Assembly: GCA_016717595.1 (NCBI GenBank)
Contig: JADKFE010000001.1
Span: forward strand, 202,627 to 266,626
Length of the DNA: 64,000 nucleotides
DNA from: Deltaproteobacteria bacterium
Lineage (GTDB): Bacteria; Myxococcota_A; UBA796; CAJQPC01
Direction of reading: 5' to 3'
Below the pieces are notes generated by a model. It was not told the DNA's origin. It searched no databases and saw nothing but the letters and a program-made list of their open reading frames with translations. Position numbers and translations under genes: made by a program. Positions 49,652-58,843 of this stretch are shown here, piece by piece (position 1 is the stretch's first letter; the number at the start of each line of letters is the position of its first letter).

Positions 49652-50194
49652 ATGACCCGCGCCCTCCTGCTGCTCCTCTTCACCTTCGGCGCCTGTAAAC
49701 ACACGCCCCCCGAGGTCGCCACCAGTCTGCAGACGCTCGCCGTGCCCTTTGACGCCGCGGAGCTCCGCGCCGGGCTGCCCGCGGGCACCACAGTGCTCTA
49801 CCGCATCAGCGCCCCCGACGGCACGGTAATGTACACCTTGTGGGAGGTGGTCCAGGCCGGAGAGGGTGGGCTCGTCATTCACCAAACCCTCGTCGACGAG
49901 AACCGCGTCGCCCTCGGGCCCGCCGTGGTCTCCGCGAAGTCCTGGGAGATGTTGCAGGCCGAGTCCTTGCCAGGGATCTTGATCGAGACCTTGGAGCCCA
50001 CCAAACAGCCGATGGCGCTCGGCACGCTGCGGGTGTCGGGCTACGTCTTGGTCAACCCCGACAACGCCGCCGCGATTGACATTTTCACCTTCTCGAAGCG
50101 GCACCCGGGCCCGGCGATCAAGCTGGAGTACCAGCTAAATGGCGAGCTGATGATCACGGTAGAGGCGATTGAGTGGACGGTGGGGCCACCATAG
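49652..50194 (+). CDS. Small lipoprotein, paralogue 3 of 3
   Basis: ATG 49652 follows CGGAGTCCT and gives 180 residues. The signal peptide (TRALLLLLFTFGAC) ends in a lipobox with KHTPPEVA, matching paralogue 1 (KPAPPEVA). The shared core continues (FDAAELRAGLPAGTTVLY, WEVVQAGEGGLVIHQTL, LGTLRVSGYVLVNPD, RHPGPAIKLEYQLNGELM). A TAGGAT 23 bases upstream may be a -10. The last 41 bases overlap the convergent O-antigen-ligase gene. The family is unknown. Confidence 0.6.
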   Translation: MTRALLLLLFTFGACKHTPPEVATSLQTLAVPFDAAELRAGLPAGTTVLYRISAPDGTVMYTLWEVVQAGEGGLVIHQTLVDENRVALGPAVVSAKSWEMLQAESLPGILIETLEPTKQPMALGTLRVSGYVLVNPDNAAAIDIFTFSKRHPGPAIKLEYQLNGELMITVEAIEWTVGPP

Positions 50195-51611
50195 CCCCCG
50201 TCACCGCCGCTTTGGCCCCCCAGGCCGGGGGCCGCTCGCCGCGCTGCAGCGCCAAGGTCAGCGCTGTGTACAAGGCGAGCCACTCCCAGAACGGCTTCTC
50301 GGCCAAGGTGAACTCGACGAAGCTCCAGGCCACATAGCCCAACATCGACGCCGGGAAGGCCCAGGCGAAGACGACGGCTTCAGTGCCCCGGGCGAGGCGG
50401 ATGGTGTCCGCCGACATCTTGATCACCACAAACACCAGCCAGGTGACCAGGCCCAGGCCGACGATGCCGTAGTGCGCGATGACCTCCCAGAAGATGCCGT
50501 GGGGGTAGGTGTAGAGCGACTGGCTGAGCAGGTAGTTGTAGTCGGGCAGAAGCGTCTCGTAGCCCCCCACGCCGATGCCCCGGCCATAGGTGTCGGTGAA
50601 CATCTGCACGCAGGCGGCCCAGTTCCAGGGGCGGTAGTTCTGCTCCAGGCTGACGCCCAAGGCGATGCGCCCCAGGGCCCGGCCGATGCCGCCGATGTCG
50701 AGGATCGCCGCCGCGGCCACGCCCACCGCCGAGACCCCGCCGATGCCCACCAGGTAGCGCCGCAGGGTAGGGTGCCCCAAGGCCGTGAGCGCCACGCCGA
50801 TCACCGTGGCGTAGGCCCCGCCGCGGGAGCCCGCGCCCAACATCGAGAACATCACGAACAGCCCGCCCACCACCGCGGCCAGCCTCGCCCAGAGCTGCCG
50901 CTCGACCAACGCCAGGCCAAAGGCCGCGGGGATGACGAAGAACAGGTTCATCGCGAACCAGTTGGGCTGCTGCCCCAGGCCCGTCTCGCGCCCGCCGGAC
51001 TCCGCGGCCTTAAAGCTCACGCCTACGGTGATGCCGAGCTGATCGATGAGGATCGTGACCAGGCCGATGCCTACGCAGGTGATGAGCCAGGCGCGCACCA
51101 TCCACAAGAAGTCGCGCCAGGTGCGCACGAACGCGAGGATCGCCCCCACGTTCGCCATCACCATCACCAGGGGCAAGATGTCTTTGATGCCTTCAGAGCG
51201 GCTCACCGACCAGGTCAACGAGAGGCAGATCCAGGAGAACAGCGCCAGAAACGGCGCGCGCCAAGGAAACTGGATGTTGAGCGGCAGACGATCCAGCGAC
51301 GCCCGCACCACCACGGCGAGGGCGCACAAGACCAGCACCAGCTCATAGGGCCCGATGCCGAAGCCGCCGATGTAGGTGAAGACGATGGCGCCGGTGGTGA
51401 ACAGCCGGGCGGCGATGAGGAGCGCCACCCCGGCCAGGGGGCTCACCAGCACGGCCCCGGCGGCGGCGAGGCCCGCGGCCAAGGCGGCGGCGAGCACGGG
51501 CTCGATCATGAACAGCAAGAACGTGAAGAGCTGCAGGCCGAAGATCGCCACGAGCGCCCACGGGCCGCCGAGGTTCTTGATCGCGGGGGACTGTAAGGCT
51601 GGCCAGCGCAC
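50154..51611 (-). CDS. O-antigen ligase/polymerase family membrane protein (WaaL/Wzy-like)
   Basis: The 485-residue protein has about twelve transmembrane segments and the family's large periplasmic loop. GAGSRGGAYATVIGVAL (an R-G-x motif) comes before it, and MFTDTYGRGIGVGGYETLLPDYNYLL inside it, with conserved HGIFWEVIAHYGIVGLG at the end. WaaL ligates O-antigen to lipid A-core, and Wzy-type members polymerise repeat units; the sequence does not separate these roles. The GTG 51611 start has TACGCT six bases upstream, so it may be leaderless. Its 3' end overlaps the convergent lipoprotein gene by 41 bases. Confidence 0.8.
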   Translation of the reverse strand: MRWPALQSPAIKNLGGPWALVAIFGLQLFTFLLFMIEPVLAAALAAGLAAAGAVLVSPLAGVALLIAARLFTTGAIVFTYIGGFGIGPYELVLVLCALAVVVRASLDRLPLNIQFPWRAPFLALFSWICLSLTWSVSRSEGIKDILPLVMVMANVGAILAFVRTWRDFLWMVRAWLITCVGIGLVTILIDQLGITVGVSFKAAESGGRETGLGQQPNWFAMNLFFVIPAAFGLALVERQLWARLAAVVGGLFVMFSMLGAGSRGGAYATVIGVALTALGHPTLRRYLVGIGGVSAVGVAAAAILDIGGIGRALGRIALGVSLEQNYRPWNWAACVQMFTDTYGRGIGVGGYETLLPDYNYLLSQSLYTYPHGIFWEVIAHYGIVGLGLVTWLVFVVIKMSADTIRLARGTEAVVFAWAFPASMLGYVAWSFVEFTLAEKPFWEWLALYTALTLALQRGERPPAWGAKAAVTGAMVAPPSTQSPLP

Positions 51612-51683
51612 GGCGGAAGCGTAACCCGGCGCGGCGCGGCGGCCCCCGTCGTGCTACTCCCCCGGCCCCGCGCGGAGGTGATG

Positions 51684-52361
51684 ATGTTGGCCTGGGAGAA
51701 GCTCGACGGCGAGGCGGTGCCTGGTGATGACACGGTGATGGAGCTGCTGCGCCGGGGCACGGAGCTCGTGATTCGTGTCTCCGGGCGCGAGCTGATGTCG
51801 AGCCGGGTTCACGGCAGCGAAGACGCCTTGGCGGACCTCGCCTGCGACCGCCTCAAAGATCGCCCCGCGGCGCGCATCCTCGTCGGCGGCCTGGGCATGG
51901 GCTTCACCCTGGCCGCGGCCTTACGCGGCGTGGGCCCTGAAGGCCAGGTCACCGTGGCGGAGCTCGTGCCCGCCGTGGTGCGCTGGAGCCGCGGCCCCAT
52001 CGGCCCCGTCGCCGGTCACCCGCTCTCCGACCCCCGCGCCGTCGTGTACCAAGGCGACGTCGCCGACATGGTGCGCCAGCCGCCCCAGCCCTGGGACGCC
52101 ATCCTCTTGGACGTCGACAACGGCCCCCACGGCCTCACCCGGGCCACAAACGACTGGCTCTACACCTGGCAGGGCCTCGCCGCCGCCCACGCCGCGCTCA
52201 CGCCCAAGGGCATCTTGGCCGTGTGGTCCGCCGCCGATGATCGGGCCTTCACCCGCCGCATCGAGCGCGCGGGCTTTGACGTGGAGCCCGTGGAGGTGCG
52301 CGCCCGGGGCAAGAAGGGCGGCCACCGCCACGTGATCTGGCTCGGCGTCAAGCGCGGCTGA
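51684..52361 (+). CDS. Spermidine synthase-like methyltransferase-fold protein
   Basis: ATG 51684 is favoured over ATG 51681 because GGAGG lies five bases before it. The 225 residues carry a Rossmann fold with RILVGGLGMGFTLAAAL (motif I), VTVAELVPAVVRWSRG and WDAILLDVDNGPHGL. This matches the catalytic domain of SpeE-type aminopropyltransferases (GGLGxGxT, DVDNG). Only the catalytic domain is present, with no N-terminal beta domain typical of SpeE, so the substrate is uncertain. It is convergent with a MarR gene, overlapping by 14 bases. Confidence 0.7.
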   Translation: MLAWEKLDGEAVPGDDTVMELLRRGTELVIRVSGRELMSSRVHGSEDALADLACDRLKDRPAARILVGGLGMGFTLAAALRGVGPEGQVTVAELVPAVVRWSRGPIGPVAGHPLSDPRAVVYQGDVADMVRQPPQPWDAILLDVDNGPHGLTRATNDWLYTWQGLAAAHAALTPKGILAVWSAADDRAFTRRIERAGFDVEPVEVRARGKKGGHRHVIWLGVKRG

Positions 52362-52815
52362 GCACCTTCACCCACACCGCGAGCACCTCGCGAAAGACGG
52401 CGGCGCGCTCGGCGCCCACCTCGGCGGTGATCTCCGCCTCCAGCTCGCCCAAGAGCCCCAGGCCGTGGGTGAGCGCGGCGAGGCCGTCGTGGGTGAAGCG
52501 CACCAAGGTCGCCCGGCGGTCGGCGGGGTCGGGCACCTGCTCGACGAGGCCCCAGGCCACGAGCTCGGCGAGGAGCGGCGCCACGGCCTGCTTGGTGACG
52601 CCGAGTCGCCGGGCCAAGGTGGTGGCCCGAACCCCGGTGAAGCTCAGGTGAGGGAAGAGCCGGGTGTGCGCCGGTCGCACCGGGGGCGCGCCGGGGATGG
52701 CCGCCAGCCGGGCCAGGGCCTTCTCGTCGAGGAGCCGGGCGGCGCGTAACAAGAGCTGGCCCGTGGAGGCCGAGGTCTGCGCGCGCAGGGCGTCGTCGAG
52801 ATCGGTGGGGTTCAT
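52348..52815 (-). CDS. MarR-family transcriptional regulator
   Basis: The 155-residue protein has the winged-helix region typical of MarR: TTLARRLGVTKQAVAPLLAELVAWGLVEQVPDPADRRATLVRFT, including the recognition helix and DxR wing. The flanking helices fit dimerisation. MarR proteins repress nearby genes and release on binding phenolic or oxidised ligands. Its start overlaps the M23 peptidase gene by four bases (ATGA), so it may regulate that envelope operon. Confidence 0.85.
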   Translation of the reverse strand: MNPTDLDDALRAQTSASTGQLLLRAARLLDEKALARLAAIPGAPPVRPAHTRLFPHLSFTGVRATTLARRLGVTKQAVAPLLAELVAWGLVEQVPDPADRRATLVRFTHDGLAALTHGLGLLGELEAEITAEVGAERAAVFREVLAVWVKVLSRA

Positions 52816-53864
52816 CCCTCGGGCCTTAACTCAGGCCGAAACCGCTCGGGGTCTACGGCGTCGCGGCCCACACGCAGGGTGAAGTGCAGGTGCGGCCCCG
52901 TGGAGCGCCCGGTGTTGCCCGAGTCGGCGATGACCTGCCCGGCGGTGACCTCGTCGCCCTTCTCCACATGCAGGGCGTCGAGGTGGCAATACGAGCTGCG
53001 CACGCCGTGGCCGTGGTTCACGATGATGAACTTGCCGTTCAGCGGGTCCTGCGCCGCCTTCTCTACCTCTCCGGCCTGGGCCGCCAGCACCGGGGTGCCG
53101 ATGGGCGCGGAGAGGTCGACGCCGTTGTGCAGCTTGCGGGTCTTGAGCACGGGGTGAACCCGGTACCCATAGCGGCTGCTCACCCGGTGCGGCGCGGCGA
53201 TGGGCCAGGTGAGCGTGAGCGCCTTGGCGAGCCCCATGGTGCCGTCCACGGCGGCGCGGGCGGCGCGGGCCTGGGCGTCGGGCAGAAACGCCCGGTGCGT
53301 GGCGTAGCGGCTGGGCTCATCCTCACCCACCTGCCGCGCCCGGCGGATCGCGCGCTCCCGGGGCTCGGCGCCCACGGCGTACACCTCAAGGGCCTCCTCC
53401 ACGTCGCCTTGGTACAGCCGATCTAAGGCGGCGATGGCGCGCTCCTCTGCGGGCAAGGCGGCGACCTCCGCCCGCAGGGTGTCATCGGCGGGGCCGTCGC
53501 TCTTGGCCAAGGCGATGCGGGCCGCGGTGCGGTAAGGCTCGGGGAAGCCGTCCCCCGGGGCGCCCTGGGCGCTGCCCAAGGCCCCGGCGAGGGCTTCAGG
53601 CTGCACAAAGATCGCCTCCAGCTCGGCGAGCAGCCGCGCGCTGGGCCCGGCGGTGAAGGTGGCGATGAGGCTGGGGCGCTCGGTCTCGACCCCCCGGGCG
53701 ACGTCCACGGCCCAGGTGACCACGCCGCCCACGGGGGTGCGGGTCATCACGCCGAACACCGTGAGCACCACCAAGAACAGATCCGTGAGCCCACCCCGCG
53801 CCGGGCCCGCCTTCGCCGCCTTGGGGCTCGGCTTCAACCCTTTGGGGGGTGTGCGGCGGCTCAC
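52812..53864 (-). CDS. M23-family (LytM) peptidoglycan endopeptidase
   Basis: GTG 53864 overlaps the upstream stop (GTGA). The protein has 350 residues: a transmembrane helix near the N-terminus (LTDLFLVVLTVFGVM), a helical region, and a C-terminal M23 domain. HNGVDLSAPIGTPV supplies the zinc His and Asp, and GPHLHFTLRVG supplies the HxH. The domain folds as a lysostaphin-type beta barrel and cleaves cross-bridges in peptidoglycan. An alternative start at 53882 would extend it by six residues. It is flanked by a membrane protein gene and MarR in one operon. Confidence 0.85.
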   Translation of the reverse strand: MSRRTPPKGLKPSPKAAKAGPARGGLTDLFLVVLTVFGVMTRTPVGGVVTWAVDVARGVETERPSLIATFTAGPSARLLAELEAIFVQPEALAGALGSAQGAPGDGFPEPYRTAARIALAKSDGPADDTLRAEVAALPAEERAIAALDRLYQGDVEEALEVYAVGAEPRERAIRRARQVGEDEPSRYATHRAFLPDAQARAARAAVDGTMGLAKALTLTWPIAAPHRVSSRYGYRVHPVLKTRKLHNGVDLSAPIGTPVLAAQAGEVEKAAQDPLNGKFIIVNHGHGVRSSYCHLDALHVEKGDEVTAGQVIADSGNTGRSTGPHLHFTLRVGRDAVDPERFRPELRPEG

Positions 53865-54499
53865 GAGAGCACCCCGCGCCAAGGCAGGCCATACCAGGCG
53901 GCCAAGGCGGCGAAGGTCAACAACAGAGGCGCCCAGAGGATGCCCTGCAGGCGCGACTTGGGCGCGCTGAGCCCGCCGATCACCCGGGCCAGGCCCGAGA
54001 GCCCCAGGCGCCAGGCGATCAACACCGAGGTGATCACCCCCAGCCAGCGCGCGGGCGTCGGCGCGAAGGGGGCCAAGGCGTCCTCGACGCTCATGCCCAC
54101 CACCCAGGCCCCGGCCAGGGCCGTCGGCGCCCAGTACAGCGGCAGCACCAAGGCGTGAACGCTGAGCGCGTCGCGGTAGGCCCGGGGGCTCAGCGTGGGC
54201 GCCAGCGGCGTGAGCGTGAGGCTGTTGAACGCGTGCAACAGCGTGAGCAGCTCCAAGGCCAAGGCGATCCAGGCCGAGGGCTCCAAGAGGTCATCGGGGC
54301 TGGCCGGGGCGAGGCCCACCGTCTCCAGGGGCCCTGCGAGGCGCTCGACGAGGGCCGAGAGCGCGGCGTAGACCTGATCGTCGAGGTGGTCCGCCGCGAG
54401 GTGCAGGCCGAGGCCGATCAGCGCGAGCTGCCCCAGGCCGATCCAGGCGAAGCGAGAGCGCGCGAGCGCGGCGTCGAGGCGAGAGAGGGGGTCGTCCAC
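53861..54499 (-). CDS. Hypothetical integral membrane protein
   Basis: GTG 54499 gives 212 residues with about five hydrophobic helices and no recognisable motif. A TACTCC six bases upstream suggests a leaderless start. The layout (a few helices, short loops, Leu/Ala-rich) resembles Yip1-type or similar small membrane proteins, but that is a guess. It starts the operon that continues into the M23 peptidase and MarR genes through four-base overlaps, so an envelope role is likely. Confidence 0.5.
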   Translation of the reverse strand: MDDPLSRLDAALARSRFAWIGLGQLALIGLGLHLAADHLDDQVYAALSALVERLAGPLETVGLAPASPDDLLEPSAWIALALELLTLLHAFNSLTLTPLAPTLSPRAYRDALSVHALVLPLYWAPTALAGAWVVGMSVEDALAPFAPTPARWLGVITSVLIAWRLGLSGLARVIGGLSAPKSRLQGILWAPLLLTFAALAAWYGLPWRGVLS

Positions 54500-54618
54500 G
54501 GGGCGGGAGTAACTCCGGCGGGCGCGGCGGCAACGTCGCCGGGGGCGGGGGGCTTACAGGGGCCTATGGCGCTGCGTCTGATACTGTGTGTTACTCTGCC
54601 GACCGCTCAGGAGTGACC

Positions 54619-55077
54619 ATGCCGGGAGACGACTACGTTCAGACCGCCCTCGTGATGGCGGAGGCTGGCGCGGCCTTGGCGCCGACCCAGCCCCGGAGCG
54701 CCTGTTACCTCTTGGGCTATGTCGCCGAGTGTACGCTCAAGGCGGCGGCGGTCGCGGCGCTCACGAAGCAAGGGATTCCACCTGCAGACGCGAAGCAAGG
54801 TGTCAAGGGCTCTCCCGATCTCAGCCGCCTCGCCACCCTTCACCGTCTCATCGCGCTCACCCCCTCGGCTCGCCTGCGCCGCCTCGCCCCGCTCGACCGC
54901 CTCGCGCCGCGGATGTCCGCCCGCCTCGGGCCGAGCGAAGGGGCTGAGGAGCACTGGCACCCCAACCACCGCTATGACGGGAGCCGCTGGGATGATCAGG
55001 CGGCGCGTGACTACCTGGTGGAGGCCGAACGAATGACACGAACCCTCATCGGGCTTCGGCTTGAAGGAGCCTTGTGA
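54619..55077 (+). CDS. HEPN-like domain protein
   Basis: ATG 54619 has AGGAG upstream. The 152-residue product resembles HEPN domains. An N-terminal helix SACYLLGYVAECTLKAAAVA is followed by RLATLH, an R-x4-H motif at residues 70-75 like the HEPN RNase site. The C-terminal segment HWHPNHRYDGSRW and a closing helix (EAERMTRTLIGLRL) end it. HEPN toxins cut RNA in toxin-antitoxin and phage-defence systems; not all HEPN proteins are active. It overlaps the next gene by one base and begins the module that ends with the KGGVGR ATPase. The assignment is by motif only. Confidence 0.5.
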   Translation: MPGDDYVQTALVMAEAGAALAPTQPRSACYLLGYVAECTLKAAAVAALTKQGIPPADAKQGVKGSPDLSRLATLHRLIALTPSARLRRLAPLDRLAPRMSARLGPSEGAEEHWHPNHRYDGSRWDDQAARDYLVEAERMTRTLIGLRLEGAL

Positions 55078-55469
55078 TGCGCGCTGATGACGCATGGAGC
55101 CAGCTCAAGGCGCGGGTGATTGCGCTCGCGAAGAACCACCCCGACGCGCGTGTCACCGCCGTGATCGACACCTATGGTCTGTGCTCTATCGCGGTGAACA
55201 AAGTCAAAGGGAGCCCGGTCAGCGCTGCGAAGGCCGTGTTCACGGCAGACCCTGCCTTGGAGCGTTGGGCGGCGAGCGCGCCGGTCTTGCCGTACCGTGC
55301 CGAGCAAGACGACCCGCAGAAGAAGGACTCGCTCTTGCGGCTGGCGCTTGAGGGCGCGCACGCCCAGCCCCTCGAGCCGGCGGTGCCGAACGCCTTCATC
55401 GTGAGCCGCACGATGAGCAACGAGAGCTGGGGCCAGTCCATCGACCAAAAACCCTGCGCGTTGGCCTAA
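55077..55469 (+). CDS. Hypothetical small protein between HEPN and ATPase genes
   Basis: ATG 55077 (TGATG with the upstream stop; an alternative GTG lies at 55074) gives 130 residues. It has an N-terminal helical part (WSQLKARVIALAKNH), then strands (RVTAVIDTYGLCSIAVNKV) and a C-terminal SRTMSNESWGQSI stretch. It has no membrane span or motif I recognise. Overlap with the HEPN gene and the one-base gap to the ATPase gene indicate a three-gene transcription unit, so it may be an adaptor or antitoxin. Confidence 0.55.
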   Translation: MRADDAWSQLKARVIALAKNHPDARVTAVIDTYGLCSIAVNKVKGSPVSAAKAVFTADPALERWAASAPVLPYRAEQDDPQKKDSLLRLALEGAHAQPLEPAVPNAFIVSRTMSNESWGQSIDQKPCALA

Positions 55470-55470
55470 G

Positions 55471-57950
55471 GTGGTCGGCTTTTACTCCTTCAAGGGCGGC
55501 GTGGGTCGCAGCACGGCGGCGGCGATCACGGCCCTGCTGATGGCGCGAGAGGGCCGCCGGATCCTGCTCGTCGATCTCGACCTGGAGGCGCCGGGGCTTG
55601 AGGGCTACTTCGGGTTCACGAACGATCAGGTGCAGGGCGGCATGGTCGATCTGCTCTTGGAGCAGGCCGCGATGGGGTCGCGGTGGACAAACAACCCCTG
55701 GATCACCTCCTGCCTTATGTCGACGATCTTGAGGTGCAGAACCGGGGCGGACTCTTGCACATCGTGCCCGCTGGGCGTCTCAATAAGAGTTATCCCGAGC
55801 GCCTCGGGCGGCTGGCCTTGGCGGACATGGCCCGCGCCCCGGGTGACCAAAACCCACTGCGGATCGTGCTGCAAGGCTTTCTGGACCGTGAGGAGTACGA
55901 CCTCATCTTCGTGGACTGCCGCACGGGCTTCTCTGAGGTCGGCGGCATGGCGCTCAACGGGCTGTCTGACCTCAACGTGTTGATGTTTAAGACCGCGCAG
56001 TCTGAGCAGCGTTACGTCGAGGTGGTGCTCGATCACATCGCTCGGCTCAGCGCGGCGCGCCTTTCCAACGCTGGCGCGCAGGAGGTTAGCCGCCTCGCGA
56101 ACAGCCTCCTGTTCGTGTTCTCGATGGCCCAGCTCCCCGCCGAGCCGCGTGAGGCGAAGGAGTTTGTAGACGAGCTGCGTGGGCGGGTGAGCGGCCTTCT
56201 GTGGGAGCGGGTGTTTGAGCACCTCGCCCCTGGGATATGGATTCAGCCCGCGCTCGATGCTGAAGACAGCCCCGATGATCCTGTGCCTCATGACGTGGTG
56301 GTGGTCCCTTATCTGCGTGACCTGCCTGCGCTCAGTCGCGCCTCGGACATGCTCTACAAAGCCACGGAGGTTGGCGTCAAGGCGTATGAGTCCCTCGCCC
56401 GGCGGATGCTCGACGTGAAGCTCCGGCTGCCCACGCCTGTGACCGACCCCGCCGAGCCGCCCTCCACCGTCGCGGGGGACGTGGTCACGGCGTTGGCGAG
56501 CTTGATAACGAATGTTGATGGAGAGCGGGAGCTGAGCAGCGCTCAGCATCTGAAAGACCGTTTCTTGCCTCGGGCGGCGCATCGAGGGCTGTTGAGCGCT
56601 GATGTGCTCATCATCCAGGGTGAGAAGGGCGCCGGCAAGAGCGCGCTATTCATGGCCTTTCAGGACCGAGAGTTTCTTTTGCAGCTCGCACGATATGCCG
56701 GTGTTGCGGCGAACCAGCAGGAGCGGCTAACACGCACAGACCTGATGGTCGGATTTGAGGCGGGCATGAACTCGGCCTTATCTCAGCCTGTGGTGTCGCT
56801 CTTTGCGACGTTCCAGAGCAGGTCGTGGCGAAGATGTTCTACGGGACGCCTCCGCGGCTTCTGGCGCGGCCTTCTGTGCGCTCAGCTCATCATTCATCGG
56901 CATGACTTCACCGTCCCCGGTGACGCGCCGCTGCCGCCGCTCACGGTGATCCCCACCGTCACGAACGCCCATACCTTGAGCCTGTCGCCCGAGCGCCAGA
57001 CCGAGCTAATCCTCTGGCTGCAGGAGGTGATGCGTCGCGCCAAGGCGAAGAACAAGCAGCTTTGGGTGTTGTATGACGGCCTCGACGCCCACCTCACCAG
57101 CGCACCCCAGCGCCGCGGGCCGCTGATCTCGGCCTTGGTAGATCTGTGGTGGGATCTGCGCGGCCAGCCCATCTCCGCGCGCATCTTCTTGCGACAAGAC
57201 CTTTGGGATCGTGAGGTATCCCTTGTAGACAAAGCCAAGATCATCAGCGGTACCTATCGTGTGCAGTTGGAGTGGGACGCGGAGGAGCTCTACCGCTTGC
57301 TCATCAAGCGCCTGCTCGTGGCTGAGAGCTTCCAGCAGCTCTTAAGAGAGCACAAACTGTGGAGAGATGACCTTAACCCTCGGCCTGGCCTGGATCGCTT
57401 AGGCCTGGTGCCTCCGTCCGATGAGGCTTGGCTTCAGGAGGTCGTGGCGGCCTTGGTCGGCGAGCACATGGGCGTTGGAAGTAAGAAGGGCGGGACGTAC
57501 ACGTGGATCGTTAAGCATCTCGGCGACGCCAACGGACGTGTGCGGCCCAGGTCATTGCTGACCCTGTTCGCCCTCGCGGCGACGAAACAAGGCGCTGACC
57601 TCAAGGGGCGCGCACCCCTTGACCAAGCACGGTTGCGCGAGGCGCTGCGAACGGGAGTGTCACCGCAGGGAGTTGCGGAGCTGAAGCAAGAGTTCGCGCT
57701 TGAGTGGATGAGCGGAGACGTTTGGGTCCCAGACACCTTTAAGGAGCATGAGACCTTGTGGCCCGTCGATTACGAGCCGCTCAAGAGGTTCCTCTCCAAG
57801 CGGTTGAAACTGCCCGTGAGCCGTGTGTCAGAGCTCCTTTACCAGATGGCCGTTAGTGGCCTCTTGGAGCACCGCACCACCCAGCCCGCGGACAAGATTC
57901 AGGTGCCTGACATCTACCTCTACGGCCTGGGTCTTACCCGCAAGGGCTGA
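55471..57950 (+). CDS. Two-P-loop ATPase with KGGVGR motif (one or more apparent frameshifts)
   Basis: GTG 55471 gives FYSFKGGVGRSTA, the Walker A of SIMIBI/ParA-like ATPases with the variant Arg (K8 to S14). This is the KGGVGR-motif family. After a one-base shift near 55680 the ATPase continues (DLIFVDCRTGFSEVG). A second P-loop GEKGAGKSA near residue 385, LYDGLDAHLTS and a helical C-terminal region suggest a STAND-like or Sll1717-like unit. The stretch near 56815-56870 reads better in another frame (EQVVAKMFYGTPPRLLA), so a compensating pair of indels is likely there. About 826 residues. The role is probably nucleotide-driven sensing or switching with the HEPN protein. Confidence 0.65.
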
Positions 57951-58007
57951 GGCGTAAGGGGGGGGCTTACTGCGCGTGGGCGAGGTGGCGGATCTTTGGT
58001 GCAACGC

Positions 58008-58817
58008 TCAAGGGCAGCTGTCCATGCAGGGGAACCAATCCCCAGCCGTGTCGATGTGGTAGCAGTGGCCAACCATGAAGTTCTTGATCGTCTGACACTC
58101 GCTGGCGGAGATCGAGCTCAGGTAGGTGACCCTCCACGCGTGAAGCCACCAGAGCTCGACGCCATAGGCGCCCTCGTGATCGGGATCACAGTTCTCCCAA
58201 GACGGCCAGGTGGTGCAGGCGCCGTGCTCGGGCACAAAGGCGTGTGAGGCCTCATGGAGGAGGATCGCGGCGCCGGTCGCCAGCGGATCCGCCTGATACA
58301 AAGAGCCGCCCCAGCCGAGCGTGAGGCTTGAGAAGGCCCGCTTCGTGTCCCGGTCGTACGCGGCCTGGGCCGTGCCCTGGATGTTCTCTTGATAGGTGGC
58401 GCTGAGGATCTCCGCGTGAACCAGCTCAAACCACGCCTGGGCGGCGGGGGATTGATCCGAGAGCCCCTCGACGCTGGCGATCTCCTCTAGCCGCGCCTTC
58501 GCCAATCCAGACAGGTTCGGGTCGTCGAGGGCCTCCCCGAGCGTCGCCTCGTCGCTGGCCACGAGGGTCAAGAGGCTCAGGAGGACGAACGCCCCAACAT
58601 CCGACTGTGTGAGGTCATCGGGCTCAAAACCAAAGACCTCCCACTCCATGCCGATGGAGTCGCCGAGCGTCCTGGCGCAGCGTTTGTCGACCTGGTCCAC
58701 GGTGTCCCAAGCGGAGCGATCGGGCTCCCAGAGGCGGATCTCCGTCTCGCAGTCGCGCTGAACCTGCGCGTAGTCGGCCTCGGCGCGGCAGCCGAGGATC
58801 AGGAGGGGGAGGAGCAA
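58008..58817 (-). CDS. Lipoprotein with HExxH zinc-peptidase motif
   Basis: The open frame starts at TTG 58817 and encodes a signal sequence (LLPLLILGCR) with a lipobox Cys. HEASHAFVPEHG near residue 190 is an HExxH motif with a further His/Glu nearby, and several cysteines (GACTTWPSWENC, ECQTIKNF, CYHIDTAG) suggest disulfides. It is predicted to be an exported metallopeptidase of unknown family. An ATG at 58843 in another frame encodes MFNPRRRHS, a good signal-peptide n-region. It has TACCCT five bases upstream, so the real start may be there with an indel between 58817 and 58840. Confidence 0.55.
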   Translation of the reverse strand: MLLPLLILGCRAEADYAQVQRDCETEIRLWEPDRSAWDTVDQVDKRCARTLGDSIGMEWEVFGFEPDDLTQSDVGAFVLLSLLTLVASDEATLGEALDDPNLSGLAKARLEEIASVEGLSDQSPAAQAWFELVHAEILSATYQENIQGTAQAAYDRDTKRAFSSLTLGWGGSLYQADPLATGAAILLHEASHAFVPEHGACTTWPSWENCDPDHEGAYGVELWWLHAWRVTYLSSISASECQTIKNFMVGHCYHIDTAGDWFPCMDSCP

Positions 58818-58843
58818 CTGTGTCGGCGCCTGGGGTTGAACAT

